Shown: positions 26,331 through 34,570, numbered from the stretch's first letter. The stretch: DNA of 64,000 nt from Caulobacter sp. (GCF_017744445.1 NZ_JAGIBH010000001.1:62001-126000), one strand, 5' to 3'. Program-made: numbers and translations. The notes: generated from the sequence alone by a model not told the origin.

Positions 26331-26492
26331 CGTCATTCCCGCCCTTGTGGCGGGAACCCCTGGTTCAGCTGATACGTGAGATGCAAGCGGCCCTCCGCAC
26401 TTGCGGCGGATAGAGGGGTTCCCGCCACAAGGGCGGGAATGACGGAGATTGTGGAAAGTCGGCTTGGATCCCCGCCTTCGCGGGGATAGTCG
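26331..26492. repeat. Perfect 31-bp inverted repeat plus a GCGAA-type unit
   Basis: Arms at 26331-26361 and 26414-26444 are perfect complements over 31 bp (core ATTCCCGCCCTTGTGGCGGG), with a 52-nt loop containing its own small palindromes. A separate unit of the CCCCGCCTTCGCGGGG family follows at 26461-26492. The gap 26299-26510 has no gene. Confidence 0.8.
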
Positions 26493-26510
26493 GGTTTCCG
26501 GAGGTAGGCG

Positions 26511-27368
26511 CTACTTCCCGCGCACCGAAACTGTCACCCCCACGACCGTATCCTTGTCGGAATAGTCGATGGAGTTCAGCTTCCGCCGCGTCGCCGTCAG
26601 CGAGACCTGGCGGTTGTCCTTGCGCCAGCCCAGGCCGACCTGGCGGCTGCCGAAGCGGGCCACGCGTTCTTCGCTGTAGCCGGCGTTGCGCCAGCCATCG
26701 ATGGTGTCGCGGATCAGGTTCAGGCCATAGGCCTTGCCCGAGCTGGCGGCGAACAGCATCCAGCGGCCGCGCTTGAGGTCCTCGGCCGAGGCGCGGGTCT
26801 TGGACATGATGTTCGAGGCCGTCAGGGTGATGCGCTTCACGGCATTGGACTGCAGGCCCAGCGGCGTGAAGGGCAGGGGCTGGTCGTTGACCTCGACCTT
26901 CAGGACCTTGCCGTAGGGGCGGATCTCGTGGACGCGGGTCAGGGCCAGCACGGGCGCGCGACGCGGAGCGGGGGCTTCCGCCAGAATGCGGGCGGCGGGC
27001 CGGGCGGGTTCGATCTTGGCGGGGATGGTCTTGGGGGCCGGGAGCGGAGCGGCCTGCTCGGCGATGACGGAAGGCGCGCCAGCCAGGGCGGTCTCGGCTG
27101 GGTCACCCGCCAGCGCCACCGTGGCGGCCGTCGGCGTGGCATAGGTTTCGACCGACGGGGCCCGCGAACGCTCGCCGCCATACCGAGCGGTGGCGATCGG
27201 CGCGTCCGGATCGTCGACATAGGCGGGCTGGCTCGTGGCCTCGGGGCCGCCAGCCAGGGTTAGGGTCTGGTTGAATTCCTCAGGGACGCGAGTCGACAGC
27301 GCGGTCGCCGATCCCACGATCGCGACGCCGGTTGTCGTCAGCAGACATACGAGCGCAAGGCGTCGCAT
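26511..27368 (-). CDS. Exported hypothetical protein with Ala/Pro-rich linker
   Basis: A 285-residue protein with an N-terminal signal sequence (MRRLALVCLLTTTGVAIVGS). About residues 30-140 are low-complexity Ala/Pro/Glu-rich, like an extended periplasmic linker. The C-terminal half (about 145-285) is a compact, basic domain: VLKVEVNDQPLPFTPLGLQS, RWMLFAASSGKAYGLNLIRD and a closing strand-rich DKDTVVGVTVSVRGK. I recognise no family. The 5' flank has a TAACGTAAGTTAAC element (27393-27406). Confidence 0.7.
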   Translation of the reverse strand: MRRLALVCLLTTTGVAIVGSATALSTRVPEEFNQTLTLAGGPEATSQPAYVDDPDAPIATARYGGERSRAPSVETYATPTAATVALAGDPAETALAGAPSVIAEQAAPLPAPKTIPAKIEPARPAARILAEAPAPRRAPVLALTRVHEIRPYGKVLKVEVNDQPLPFTPLGLQSNAVKRITLTASNIMSKTRASAEDLKRGRWMLFAASSGKAYGLNLIRDTIDGWRNAGYSEERVARFGSRQVGLGWRKDNRQVSLTATRRKLNSIDYSDKDTVVGVTVSVRGK

Positions 27369-27390
27369 GCTCGATCAGCTCCCCATATCC

Positions 27391-27408
27391 CCTAACGTAA
27401 GTTAACGG
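27391..27408. promoter_or_regulatory. TAAC/GTTAAC element upstream of exported hypothetical gene
   Basis: CCTAACGTAAGTTAACGG contains two TAAC-type half-sites about 23 bp upstream of the start. It resembles a CtrA site with imperfect spacing; regulation by CtrA is speculative. Confidence 0.25.
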
Positions 27409-27469
27409 TCCCTAGCGCACATGTATAGCCAGCTCGCGTGACAACCGAACCGCGAGTAAGATCAGCGCG

Positions 27470-27616
27470 CTAGTGGCCCGGCTTGGGCTCGAAGGTCCGT
27501 TTTTCCTTCAGCTTCACGCACGCTGGATCCGGCTTCTGGCCGTGCTGAGGTTTGGGCTCAGCCTTTGGGAAGCAGACGTTCTGCATCGGGTCTTGGTTCT
27601 GGAAGCCTCTGGTCAT
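27470..27616 (-). CDS. Small hypothetical protein (48 aa)
   Basis: The protein begins MTRGFQNQDPMQNVCFPKAE and is Lys/Pro-rich to its end, KRTFEPKPGH, with two cysteines. A strong GGGAGGAAAA ribosome-binding site sits 6 nt upstream of the ATG, which is why I prefer this start over a 102-residue in-frame extension reaching into the transglutaminase gene. No membrane segment or family is recognised. Confidence 0.55.
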   Translation of the reverse strand: MTRGFQNQDPMQNVCFPKAEPKPQHGQKPDPACVKLKEKRTFEPKPGH

Positions 27617-27647
27617 GGGCTTTTCCTCCCGTACGCCACTGAACTTA

Positions 27648-28523
27648 TCACGCCGCAGAGTTGATATCCTCGACCAACCGAACGTCGACGGAAACTTGAA
27701 GGCGCGCCGCGCCTGGGTCGCCGATGATGGCGCCCGAGACAGGTAACGCTTGAGCAGGCGTTCGGGTGGCGGCGACACGGATCAGGTCAGGCGATTCCGC
27801 CAGGCCGTTGGTGGGGTCGAACTCCAGCCAGCCCAGGTCGGGCAGGAAGACCTCGCACCAGGCATGGGTCGCGCCTGCGCCGCGGATCTGGGTTCCGGGC
27901 GAGTGGATGTAGCCGGTGGCGAACAGCGCCGCGTAGCCCAGGCGGCGCAGGCCCTCGACCATCAGCCAGGCCAGGTCGCGACAGGCCCCGCTGCGCTTTT
28001 GCAGGGTTTCGACCGGCGTCTGCACCCCCTCTTCGTAGCGGTTGCAATAGGTGAACTGGCTGTGGATCAGCTCGTTGATGCGCAGCAGGAAGGCCAGGGC
28101 CGGCTCGTCCTTGTGGGCCTGCACCCCGCGCAGCCAGCGCAGCAGCACCGCGTCCGGATCGTCGGTGACCGGGGCGATGAACGGCTCCAGCGTCGTGCGG
28201 TCTTCGCGGGAATAGACGATCGGCATCAGGGTGTCGGGGTTCTCGACCCGCTGTGGGACCAGCGGGGCGGGATAGCGGTCGATGACCAGCTCGCTGGCCA
28301 CCCGCATGGCGTCCGACTTGCCGCTGGGCTCGAAGATGCAGACGCAGTTGCCGTTGGCGTCATAGCTCCAGCGCGTGGCGCCGGGCGGGTAGAGGCGCAA
28401 GCTGGCCTCGACGATGCGCAGGGCGTGACTGTCGCGCGGCCGGATCAGCAGCCGCTGCGGTCCGAACCGCACCGGCCGTTCATAGTAGTACCGCGTCTCA
28501 TGAAGGATGCGCAGCCGTCCCAT
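27648..28523 (-). CDS. Transglutaminase-like cysteine-peptidase family protein
   Basis: A 291-residue cytoplasmic protein of the bacterial transglutaminase-like family. The N-terminal beta domain (about 1-100) begins LRILHETRYYYERPVRFGPQ, typical of this group. The core has the triad Cys181 (SGACRDLAW), His220 (THAWCEVFL) and Asp236 (EFDPTNG). Members are thought to be peptidases or amide-modifying enzymes; in other bacteria they accompany an alpha-E/circularly permuted ATP-grasp pair, which is absent here. Substrate unknown. Confidence 0.88.
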   Translation of the reverse strand: MGRLRILHETRYYYERPVRFGPQRLLIRPRDSHALRIVEASLRLYPPGATRWSYDANGNCVCIFEPSGKSDAMRVASELVIDRYPAPLVPQRVENPDTLMPIVYSREDRTTLEPFIAPVTDDPDAVLLRWLRGVQAHKDEPALAFLLRINELIHSQFTYCNRYEEGVQTPVETLQKRSGACRDLAWLMVEGLRRLGYAALFATGYIHSPGTQIRGAGATHAWCEVFLPDLGWLEFDPTNGLAESPDLIRVAATRTPAQALPVSGAIIGDPGAARLQVSVDVRLVEDINSAA

Positions 28524-28559
28524 GCCGGGGCTTCAACGCGCCCGGCATGGTTGAGGTTC

Positions 28560-29228
28560 CTAGCCCTTAAAACCGGCTTCCGCGAAGGCCAGCATGCGCT
28601 CGAGCAGGGCCACGACGTCGGACTCGCTGGTCTGGCCTTCCGACAGCACGTTCAGGCGGTCGAACTCGGCGAAGCGGTTGTTGTGCAGCATGCCCAGCGT
28701 GAAGTGCAGCCGCCAGTAGACGTCTTCCGGCGACAGGTCGGGGCGGGCGCGCAGCAGGGCGTCGGAGAAGCGGCGCAGGTGCGAGACGTCGGTCTTCAGC
28801 ACGTTGCGGATCTCGTCGGTGCCTTCGCTGCGGGCGCGGATCAGGAACTGCAGCGAGATGCGGCGCTCGTGGTCCGGGGCCAGCCAGCGCAGGGGCGGGG
28901 TCAGCAGGGCGGCCAGGATCTCGCGCACCGGCGGCGAACCGGTGTTCCGGTCGTTGGCCTCGTGCAGCATCTTGGCGCGCTCGCGATTGAGCTCGGCCGT
29001 GCGACGCCGGAAGATCTCGAACAGCAACGCGTCCTTGGACCCGAAGTGATAGTTCACCGAGGCCAGGTTCACGCCGGCGGCGGCGGTGATGTCGCGCACC
29101 GAGACGTTCTGGAAACCGTGCAGGGCGAACAGGCGCTCGGCGGCGACGAAGACCAGGTTCTTGGTGGCGGCTTCGGTCTCGGCGGCCTCGACTTCGGTTG
29201 AAGCGGCGGCGTCGGTGGTCGGACTCAC
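28560..29228 (-). CDS. TetR-family regulator, PsrA-like
   Basis: A 222-residue repressor. After a 20-residue acidic tail comes the TetR helix-turn-helix (about 24-70): AAERLFALHGFQNVSVRDIT, then AAGVNLASVNYHFGSKDAL. The strongly conserved GVNLASVNYHFGSK and the C-terminal VYWRLHFTLGM resemble PsrA, the fatty-acid-responsive regulator of Pseudomonas. It starts with GTG, preceded by AAAGGGGAA. The divergent flank holds CTACG...CGTAG arms (29228-29251), a possible autoregulatory site. A CAAAC-N4-GTTTG motif before the SDR gene at 10.2 kb fits a PsrA-type operator. Confidence 0.85.
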   Translation of the reverse strand: MSPTTDAAASTEVEAAETEAATKNLVFVAAERLFALHGFQNVSVRDITAAAGVNLASVNYHFGSKDALLFEIFRRRTAELNRERAKMLHEANDRNTGSPPVREILAALLTPPLRWLAPDHERRISLQFLIRARSEGTDEIRNVLKTDVSHLRRFSDALLRARPDLSPEDVYWRLHFTLGMLHNNRFAEFDRLNVLSEGQTSESDVVALLERMLAFAEAGFKG

Positions 29229-29359
29229 TACGTATTCCCCTTTACCCGTAGGGAAGTCTTACGGCCGTTCGAATTTGGCGCAAGCGTCAAGATCGTCCCT
29301 GTAGCGCGTAACGGCGTTCGCGTTTAGGCTTTTCCCAAGGAATGCACGGGGAGCGAGCG

Positions 29360-29863
29360 ATGATCGGCATGCTGACGGCTCTTCTGCTGCTGGGCGGACA
29401 GGCCGCGACCCCGGCTCAAGCTCAGGACGACCAGGCCAAAGTCGATTCCGTGACGATCACGGCCCCGGACCAGAAGACGAAGGCCGCGCCCCGGTGGTCG
29501 GAGCGCATCGAGGGCATCGGCTGGCCGTTCCTGGGCGTGGGCGAGGACAAGGGCGTCATCACCTTCGCCAAGACTGGCAAGACGCCGGCCGGGCAGCCCT
29601 GGCAGCGGGTCTGGGTGCGCCACGAGTTCCGCACGCCGCAGAGCGAGGCGGGCTTGAGCTTCCGATCCGAGCGCATGGCTCAGGATGTCGACTGCCAGGC
29701 CCGCAGCTTCCGCAGCCTGGCGGTCTATCGTTATCCCGAGAACAATCTGAAGGGCGCCGAGACGGCCTATGCCTTCGAAGACCGCGCCTGGACCAAGCCC
29801 GAGCCAGGCGCCTTCGACGAGAGCGTGGTCGACGCCGCCTGCATGAAGCCCCTCGCAGGCTAG
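29360..29863 (+). CDS. Exported hypothetical protein, surface-adhesin-E-like
   Basis: A 167-residue protein with a short signal peptide (MIGMLTALLLLGGQAATPAQ, cleaved after AQA). The mature part is compact, with paired cysteines in DVDCQARSFRSLAVYRY and DAACMKPL. Conserved Trp/Arg stretches (QPWQRVWVRHEF) and the DCxxRxxR pattern are like the small surface-adhesin E-type domain. Function is unknown. I chose the ATG at 29360 because the earlier ATG adds a hydrophilic stretch before the signal. Confidence 0.65.
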   Translation: MIGMLTALLLLGGQAATPAQAQDDQAKVDSVTITAPDQKTKAAPRWSERIEGIGWPFLGVGEDKGVITFAKTGKTPAGQPWQRVWVRHEFRTPQSEAGLSFRSERMAQDVDCQARSFRSLAVYRYPENNLKGAETAYAFEDRAWTKPEPGAFDESVVDAACMKPLAG

Positions 29864-29872
29864 AAAGGCCGG

Positions 29873-30373
29873 CTAGCGGCGCGCCGTCTGGCGCTGCTGG
29901 ACCTGGGGATCCACCGCCAGGTTCCACAGATAGACCTGCCGAGCCTTGGAGCCGACCGACAGGCCTTTCAGCTCCTTGGTCTGATCCTTGGTCAGGCGGA
30001 AACGGCGGTAGCCGCGCTCGCCCAGGCACTTGGCCAGCGGCTCCTGCAGCTGGCTGGAGATCTCACGGAACGGACGGCTCATGCGGCCGGGGTTGGGATT
30101 GGCGGAGTCGACCATCTCGCGCATCGGCAGGTCGACGTCCTTCTCGGCGCCGGGCATGGAGATGTTGCTCCCGAAGATCAGGTCGACCTCGGCAAACGCC
30201 ACCGGCGCGCTTTGGCCGACCTTGTAGGCGCACTCGACCGCGTCGGTGCGGTACTGCAGGTATGACACCCCGGTCTGGCCCCAGCTCTCGTCGCCACGCT
30301 GGCGCTGGGCGTGTGCGCCCGAGGCGGCCAGCAGGGCGCAGGCGACGGCGGTGAGGGCGAGATGTCGGCGCAT
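29873..30373 (-). CDS. Exported hypothetical protein (166 aa)
   Basis: Begins with a signal sequence MRRHLALTAVACALLAASGA, cleaved after AHA. The mature part has two cysteines (VECAYKVG, AKCLGERGYRRFRLT) that could form a disulfide. The stretch CLGERGYRRFRLTKDQ is a pattern often seen near the end of small alphaproteobacterial periplasmic proteins. No domain or role is recognised. It converges on the previous gene with a 9-bp gap. Confidence 0.65.
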   Translation of the reverse strand: MRRHLALTAVACALLAASGAHAQRQRGDESWGQTGVSYLQYRTDAVECAYKVGQSAPVAFAEVDLIFGSNISMPGAEKDVDLPMREMVDSANPNPGRMSRPFREISSQLQEPLAKCLGERGYRRFRLTKDQTKELKGLSVGSKARQVYLWNLAVDPQVQQRQTARR

Positions 30374-30407
30374 GACTGGATCAACCTTCGGGTGATCCAG
30401 TGAGGCT

Positions 30408-31376
30408 TCAGACGGCCGGTTTCGTCAAGGGCGCCAGGCGTTCGGCCGGGCGGCCCATGCGGCCGCGCAGCACTTGGCGCAGCAGCGGACGGGCGACGGC
30501 CGTGCCCAGGATCAGCGGGGCCAGCACCAGGGCCAGCAGCTTGCGCTGCAGGGTGTCGGCGCGCTTGAGGAAGTAGCGGACCAGGCCCTTGCCCTTGTGC
30601 CACTCGATGATCAGCGGGTTTTCCTTGCTGGTCGAGCCGACGTGGATGATGCGGGCGTTGGGCTGGAACAGCACGCTGCCGCCCTGCTGGCGGGCGCGCC
30701 AGCACAGGTCGATGTCCTCGACGTGCAGGAAGAAGCCTTCGTCGAAACCGCCAAGGACGTGGAAGTCGGCCGCCGACATATAGAAGCAGGCGCCCGAGAT
30801 CGTAGGGGTGTCCACCGGGTGCGAAGGGGGGGCTTCGCTCTCCCGGTGGATCTCGAAGCGGCGCAGCGGGGGCAGGGTGGCGCTAAGCTTCGAGAGGGTA
30901 AGCAGGGTCGTGACCGGCGTGATCTCGCCGCGCCGCGCGCCCCGCTGTTCTGTGCCGTCGGTGTTGAAGACCCGGGCCCCGATCACGCAGGGCGAGGGGC
31001 GGTCGCGGGCGGCGTCCACGAGGGCCGCCACCGCGCCGGGGGTCAGGAACGCGTCCGGATTGAGGAAGACGAGCGCCTCGCCCTTCGCGGCGGCCGCGCC
31101 CAGATTGGCGGCGCGCGCGAAGCCGATATTGCCCAGGCCCTGCAGCAGCTGCACGCGCGGTTCGCGGCGGGCCAGCTCGCGCAGCCACGCCGCGTCGGCC
31201 AGGGAGGAGCCGTTGTCGACGAGGACGAATTCCTCGACCAGCGGCTCGTCCAGGACGTGGCGCACGCTCTCCATCAGCGCCGGGCCGGTCATGTAGACGA
31301 CCATGATCAGCGACAGGCGCGGTTGAACGCTCCGGGTCGCGGCGCGGGAGTGGGCGGGGTCGATCGAGACAAACAT
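30408..31376 (-). CDS. GT2-family glycosyltransferase (rhamnosyltransferase-like)
   Basis: A 322-residue GT-A glycosyltransferase. Motifs are SLIMVVYMTGPAL at the N-terminus, EEFVLVDNGSS, the acceptor-region LLQGLGNIGFARAANLGAAA, the metal-binding LVFLNPDAFLT and the C-terminal GGFDEGFFLHVEDIDLCWRA. These are typical of GT2 enzymes that add rhamnose-like sugars to surface polysaccharide. A hydrophobic C-terminal segment (LLALVLAPLILGTAVA) may anchor it to the membrane. It is divergent from the XRE-RTX pair across an AT-rich gap. Confidence 0.88.
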   Translation of the reverse strand: MFVSIDPAHSRAATRSVQPRLSLIMVVYMTGPALMESVRHVLDEPLVEEFVLVDNGSSLADAAWLRELARREPRVQLLQGLGNIGFARAANLGAAAAKGEALVFLNPDAFLTPGAVAALVDAARDRPSPCVIGARVFNTDGTEQRGARRGEITPVTTLLTLSKLSATLPPLRRFEIHRESEAPPSHPVDTPTISGACFYMSAADFHVLGGFDEGFFLHVEDIDLCWRARQQGGSVLFQPNARIIHVGSTSKENPLIIEWHKGKGLVRYFLKRADTLQRKLLALVLAPLILGTAVARPLLRQVLRGRMGRPAERLAPLTKPAV

Positions 31377-31453
31377 GTGTTTGTTGCGCTCAAAATAGTT
31401 GCATAAAAACTGTATGTGCGGAATTCATGTTCCGCAAGGCCTCTCGATGAGGT

Positions 31454-31470
31454 CGCAACAGATTGTTGCG
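31454..31470. promoter_or_regulatory. CGCAACA palindrome with T-run in divergent gap, operator or terminator
   Basis: CGCAACAGATTGTTGCG is a perfect 7-bp inverted repeat with 3-bp centre, followed by TTTTT. The surrounding 31380-31500 region is unusually AT-rich and has several further GTTGC/GCAA half-sites (about 31383, 31400, 31478). It may be an operator array for the downstream XRE regulator, or an attenuator-like hairpin. Confidence 0.5.
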
Positions 31471-31532
31471 TTTTTACGCAATGTGTAACAACTAGGGGAG
31501 CGCCCGCAGTTGGGCGCGAAAGCGGCTTAGCG

Positions 31533-31877
31533 ATGTCCAGAACGGCGATGAACCCCGCCAAGGCGGCGTTGACGAAGACCCTCCGGCGTGAAGCGGGGCG
31601 GTGGCTTAAGGCCGCACGCGAGGCGGTAGGCTTGACTCAGGCCGAGTTGGCCGAGAAGACCGGCCTGCGTTATTATACCTTCGTGTCTCAGGTGGAGAAC
31701 GGTCTGGGTCGGGTGCCGATCGAGGCCCAGGCCGTTTGGGCCGAAAGCCTGGGGCTTGAACCCGGTCAATTCGCCCGCACATTGCTGCGGTACTACGAAC
31801 CTGAGCTGTACCGCCTGTTGTTCGACGGCGCGGCCGAAGAGGCCGAGCCTGTCGCCGACAGAGCGGCGCAAGCCTGA
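31533..31877 (+). CDS. XRE-family helix-turn-helix regulator
   Basis: A 114-residue DNA-binding protein. The HTH spans about 22-78: GRWLKAAREAVGLTQAELAE, KTGLRYYTFVSQVENGLGRV, then VWAESLGLEPGQFARTLLRYYEPELYRLLF. The long conserved tail after the HTH (RYYEPELYRLLF) marks a subgroup that I recall from other alphaproteobacteria near surface-polysaccharide or RTX genes. The start MSRTAMNPAKAALTKTLRRE was chosen over a codon 5 residues in. It is 11 nt upstream of the RTX gene and most likely cotranscribed with it. Confidence 0.85.
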   Translation: MSRTAMNPAKAALTKTLRREAGRWLKAAREAVGLTQAELAEKTGLRYYTFVSQVENGLGRVPIEAQAVWAESLGLEPGQFARTLLRYYEPELYRLLFDGAAEEAEPVADRAAQA

Positions 31878-31888
31878 CGAGCCGCTTG

Positions 31889-33313
31889 ATGGGTGAGATC
31901 CTAGCCTTCAGTCCCCGGCCTCCGGCCACCGACTGGTCCGCCAACGAGCGGGGCCTGCTGCTGTTGCTCACCCAGCAACTCGAGTCGACCTATGGCGACA
32001 TCGATGTCGTGTTCGGTCAGACCGATTCCGGCGATCCCTGGTACGTCGTGACCGACGGCAACCAGGATGTGCTGGTTCATATCGCCCGTATCGACGGCCA
32101 GTTCGTGGTGCACGACGCGGCGGTCGACATGTTCCATCAGGTCGGCAGCCTGTGGGGCGCCTTGCGCCAGGTGCTGTCCTCGAACGTCGACAACCAGACC
32201 GGCGTCGTGGTCGCGTTCAATCCCGCCAGCCGCGAGGCCCAGTCCTTCCTGTCGCTGGTCATCGCCGTGGGTCTCTATCTGGAGCTGCGCGGCGTCGATC
32301 TGGGCGAAGCCGGCCGCCTGAACTTCGAGAACCTGCCGCGCCTGGACGATCCGGCGATCGAGGGCGTGGCGTCCAAGCTGATCGCGGCGCTGAACCTCGA
32401 AGCCGATCGGTCCCAGAGCCATGTCGCGCCGCAGGCCGCGCAAGGCGAAGCCGCCAACGCGACGCCGGTCAAGGCCGTTACGGCCCACGGCCTCGCGATC
32501 GAGACCGCGGCGCAGGGCCATGATGGCCTGCCCCAGGTCGATGGCGCGCATATGAGCCATGCGCCGACTCCGACCGCTTCGTCCGAAACCCATCCGGTCC
32601 CGCAGTCGGCGGAGGGGGAACGCGAGGGCCAGTACGAGCTGTCGCTGGGCAATGCCGAGGTCCGTGAGCTGGCCTTCGCCAGCGACAAGGCGGCCGTGGT
32701 CGGCACCAACGGTAACGACGTCCTGCATGGCACGGCCGAGGGTGAAGTGATCGCCGCCGGCGCCGGCGACGACTACATCGATGGCGGTGGCGCGGGCAAA
32801 GGCCAGATCGACCGCATCGACGGCGGCGCGGGCGACGACCGCATCGTCATGAATGCCCGTGTCGTGGCTTCCGGCAGCGCCGGCGCCGACACCTTCCTGC
32901 TTTCGGCCCAGCATCCGACCGACAAGGCCGAAGCCCTGCTGGGCGTCGTGCTGGATTATCAGGCCAGCAAGGGCGACCACCTGGCCGTGACCGGCAAGGG
33001 CGAGCTGACCGTGGTCACCACGACCGCCGTCAACGACGTGCTGGCCGTCCAGGGCGCGACGCTGAACGAAGCGACCGCCGCCCAGGTGACCGACGTGACC
33101 AAGGCCGTGTCAGGCGTCCGCGTCGGCTTCGACCTGGACGGCGACGGGCGCGAGGACGTGTTCATCCTGCTGGGCGGCGCGACGACGGCCACCTTCAAGC
33201 TGGGCACGACGATCGCCAACGATCACTTCGACACATCGACCATCGGCCTGGTCGGCCAAGCGACCACGACCGACATCGCCGGCCATCCCGGCGATCCGCC
33301 CGCCACGCGCTAA
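31889..33313 (+). CDS. RTX-type calcium-binding protein with N-terminal domain of unknown function
   Basis: A 474-residue protein without a signal peptide. The N-terminal 165 residues form a conserved domain of unknown role (YGDIDVVFGQTDSGDPWYVV, VLVHIARIDGQFVVHD). A low-complexity Ala/His/Gln linker (about 170-245) follows, then RTX nonapeptides at about 272-318: GTNGNDVLHG, GAGDDYIDGG, GGAGDDRI. A further Ca-loop-like DLDGDGRED is at 415-423. Lack of a Sec signal plus RTX repeats is usual for type I secretion, but no T1SS genes are here. Pairing with the XRE gene appears to be a unit. Confidence 0.78.
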   Translation: MGEILAFSPRPPATDWSANERGLLLLLTQQLESTYGDIDVVFGQTDSGDPWYVVTDGNQDVLVHIARIDGQFVVHDAAVDMFHQVGSLWGALRQVLSSNVDNQTGVVVAFNPASREAQSFLSLVIAVGLYLELRGVDLGEAGRLNFENLPRLDDPAIEGVASKLIAALNLEADRSQSHVAPQAAQGEAANATPVKAVTAHGLAIETAAQGHDGLPQVDGAHMSHAPTPTASSETHPVPQSAEGEREGQYELSLGNAEVRELAFASDKAAVVGTNGNDVLHGTAEGEVIAAGAGDDYIDGGGAGKGQIDRIDGGAGDDRIVMNARVVASGSAGADTFLLSAQHPTDKAEALLGVVLDYQASKGDHLAVTGKGELTVVTTTAVNDVLAVQGATLNEATAAQVTDVTKAVSGVRVGFDLDGDGREDVFILLGGATTATFKLGTTIANDHFDTSTIGLVGQATTTDIAGHPGDPPATR

Positions 33314-33328
33314 AAGGGGGAGGGGGCT

Positions 33329-34507
33329 CTAGCCCCTGACCAGCTCGCGCATCGCCTTATCCAGGCCTTCCAGGGTCAGCGGATACATGCGGTCGCTCAG
33401 GATCTGCTTCATCACGCCGATCGACTGGGTGTAGTCCCAGTGCCGCTCGGGCGTCGGGTTCAGCCAGATGCAGCTCTGATAGATGTCGGTGACCCGCTGC
33501 ATCCAGATGGCGCCGGGCTCTTCGTTCCAGTGCTCGACGCTGCCGCCCGGATAGGTGATCTCGTACGGGCTCATGGTCGCGTCGCCGACGAAGATCACTT
33601 TGTAGTCGGCGGGGAACTTGTGGAGCACGTCGAAGGTCGGGATCTTCTCGGTGTGGCGGCGCTTGTTGTCCTTCCAGACCGTCTCGTAGAGGCAGTTGTG
33701 GAAGTAGTAGAATTCCAGGTTCTTGAACTCGGTCTTGGCGGCGGAAAACAGCTCCTCGCAGAGCTTGATGTGGCCGTCCATCGAGCCGCCGATGTCGAAG
33801 AAGATCAGCACCTTGATGGCGTTGCGGCGCTCGGGCCGCAGCTGGATGTCCAGATAGCCCTTCTCGGCCGTGCCCTTGATCGTGCCGTTCAGGTCCAGCT
33901 CGTCGGCCGCGCCGGTGCGGGCGAACTTCCTCAGGCGCCTTAGGGCGACCTTGATGTTGCGAGTGCCCAGTTCGACACTGTCGTCGAGGTTCTTGTACTC
34001 GCGCTTGTCCCAGACCTTCACCGCGCGGCCGTGGCGGCTCTTGTCCTGGCCGATGCGCACGCCTTCGGGATTGTAGCCGTTGTTGCCGAACGGCGAGGTC
34101 CCGCCCGAGCCGATCATCTTGTTGCCGCCCTCGTGGCGCTTGTTCTGCTCGCGCAGGCGCTCCTGCAGGGTCTCCATCAGCTTCTCGAAGCCGCCCAGGG
34201 CCTCGATCTGGGCCTTCTCCTCGTCGGTGAGGAACTTCTCGGTCAGGGCTTTCAGCCACTCTTCCGGGATGTCGGCGGCCAGGCCTTCGTTGACAGTCTC
34301 CAGGCCCTTGAAGACGTGGCCGAACACGCGGTCGAACTTGTCGAGATTCTTCTCGTCCTTCACCAGGCTTGCGCGCGACAGGAAATAGAAGTCTTCGATC
34401 CGACGGTCGATGACGTCCTTGTCCAGGGCCTCCATCAAGAGGAGGTACTCGCGCAGGCTCACCGGCACCTTGGCCTGGCGCAGCTCGGAGAAGAAACGAA
34501 GGAACAT
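33329..34507 (-). CDS. CoxE-like von Willebrand factor A domain protein
   Basis: A 392-residue cytoplasmic protein of the CoxE/VWA group, which usually works with a MoxR AAA+ ATPase to mature metalloenzymes or complexes. The N-terminus is helical (MFLRFFSELRQAKVPVSLRE); the VWA domain begins at about RNAIKVLIFFDIGGSMDGHI. Its MIDAS motif is DIGGS rather than DxSxS, so metal binding may be altered. No MoxR partner is adjacent. I chose the ATG at 34507; an in-frame extension of about 100 residues runs through a repeat and is not convincing. It converges on the RTX gene. Confidence 0.85.
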   Translation of the reverse strand: MFLRFFSELRQAKVPVSLREYLLLMEALDKDVIDRRIEDFYFLSRASLVKDEKNLDKFDRVFGHVFKGLETVNEGLAADIPEEWLKALTEKFLTDEEKAQIEALGGFEKLMETLQERLREQNKRHEGGNKMIGSGGTSPFGNNGYNPEGVRIGQDKSRHGRAVKVWDKREYKNLDDSVELGTRNIKVALRRLRKFARTGAADELDLNGTIKGTAEKGYLDIQLRPERRNAIKVLIFFDIGGSMDGHIKLCEELFSAAKTEFKNLEFYYFHNCLYETVWKDNKRRHTEKIPTFDVLHKFPADYKVIFVGDATMSPYEITYPGGSVEHWNEEPGAIWMQRVTDIYQSCIWLNPTPERHWDYTQSIGVMKQILSDRMYPLTLEGLDKAMRELVRG

Positions 34508-34570
34508 CGGCGCGACTTTCGAACGGATGTTCGGATTGTGGAGGGTTCTGATTGGAGACGCAATGCCGTG

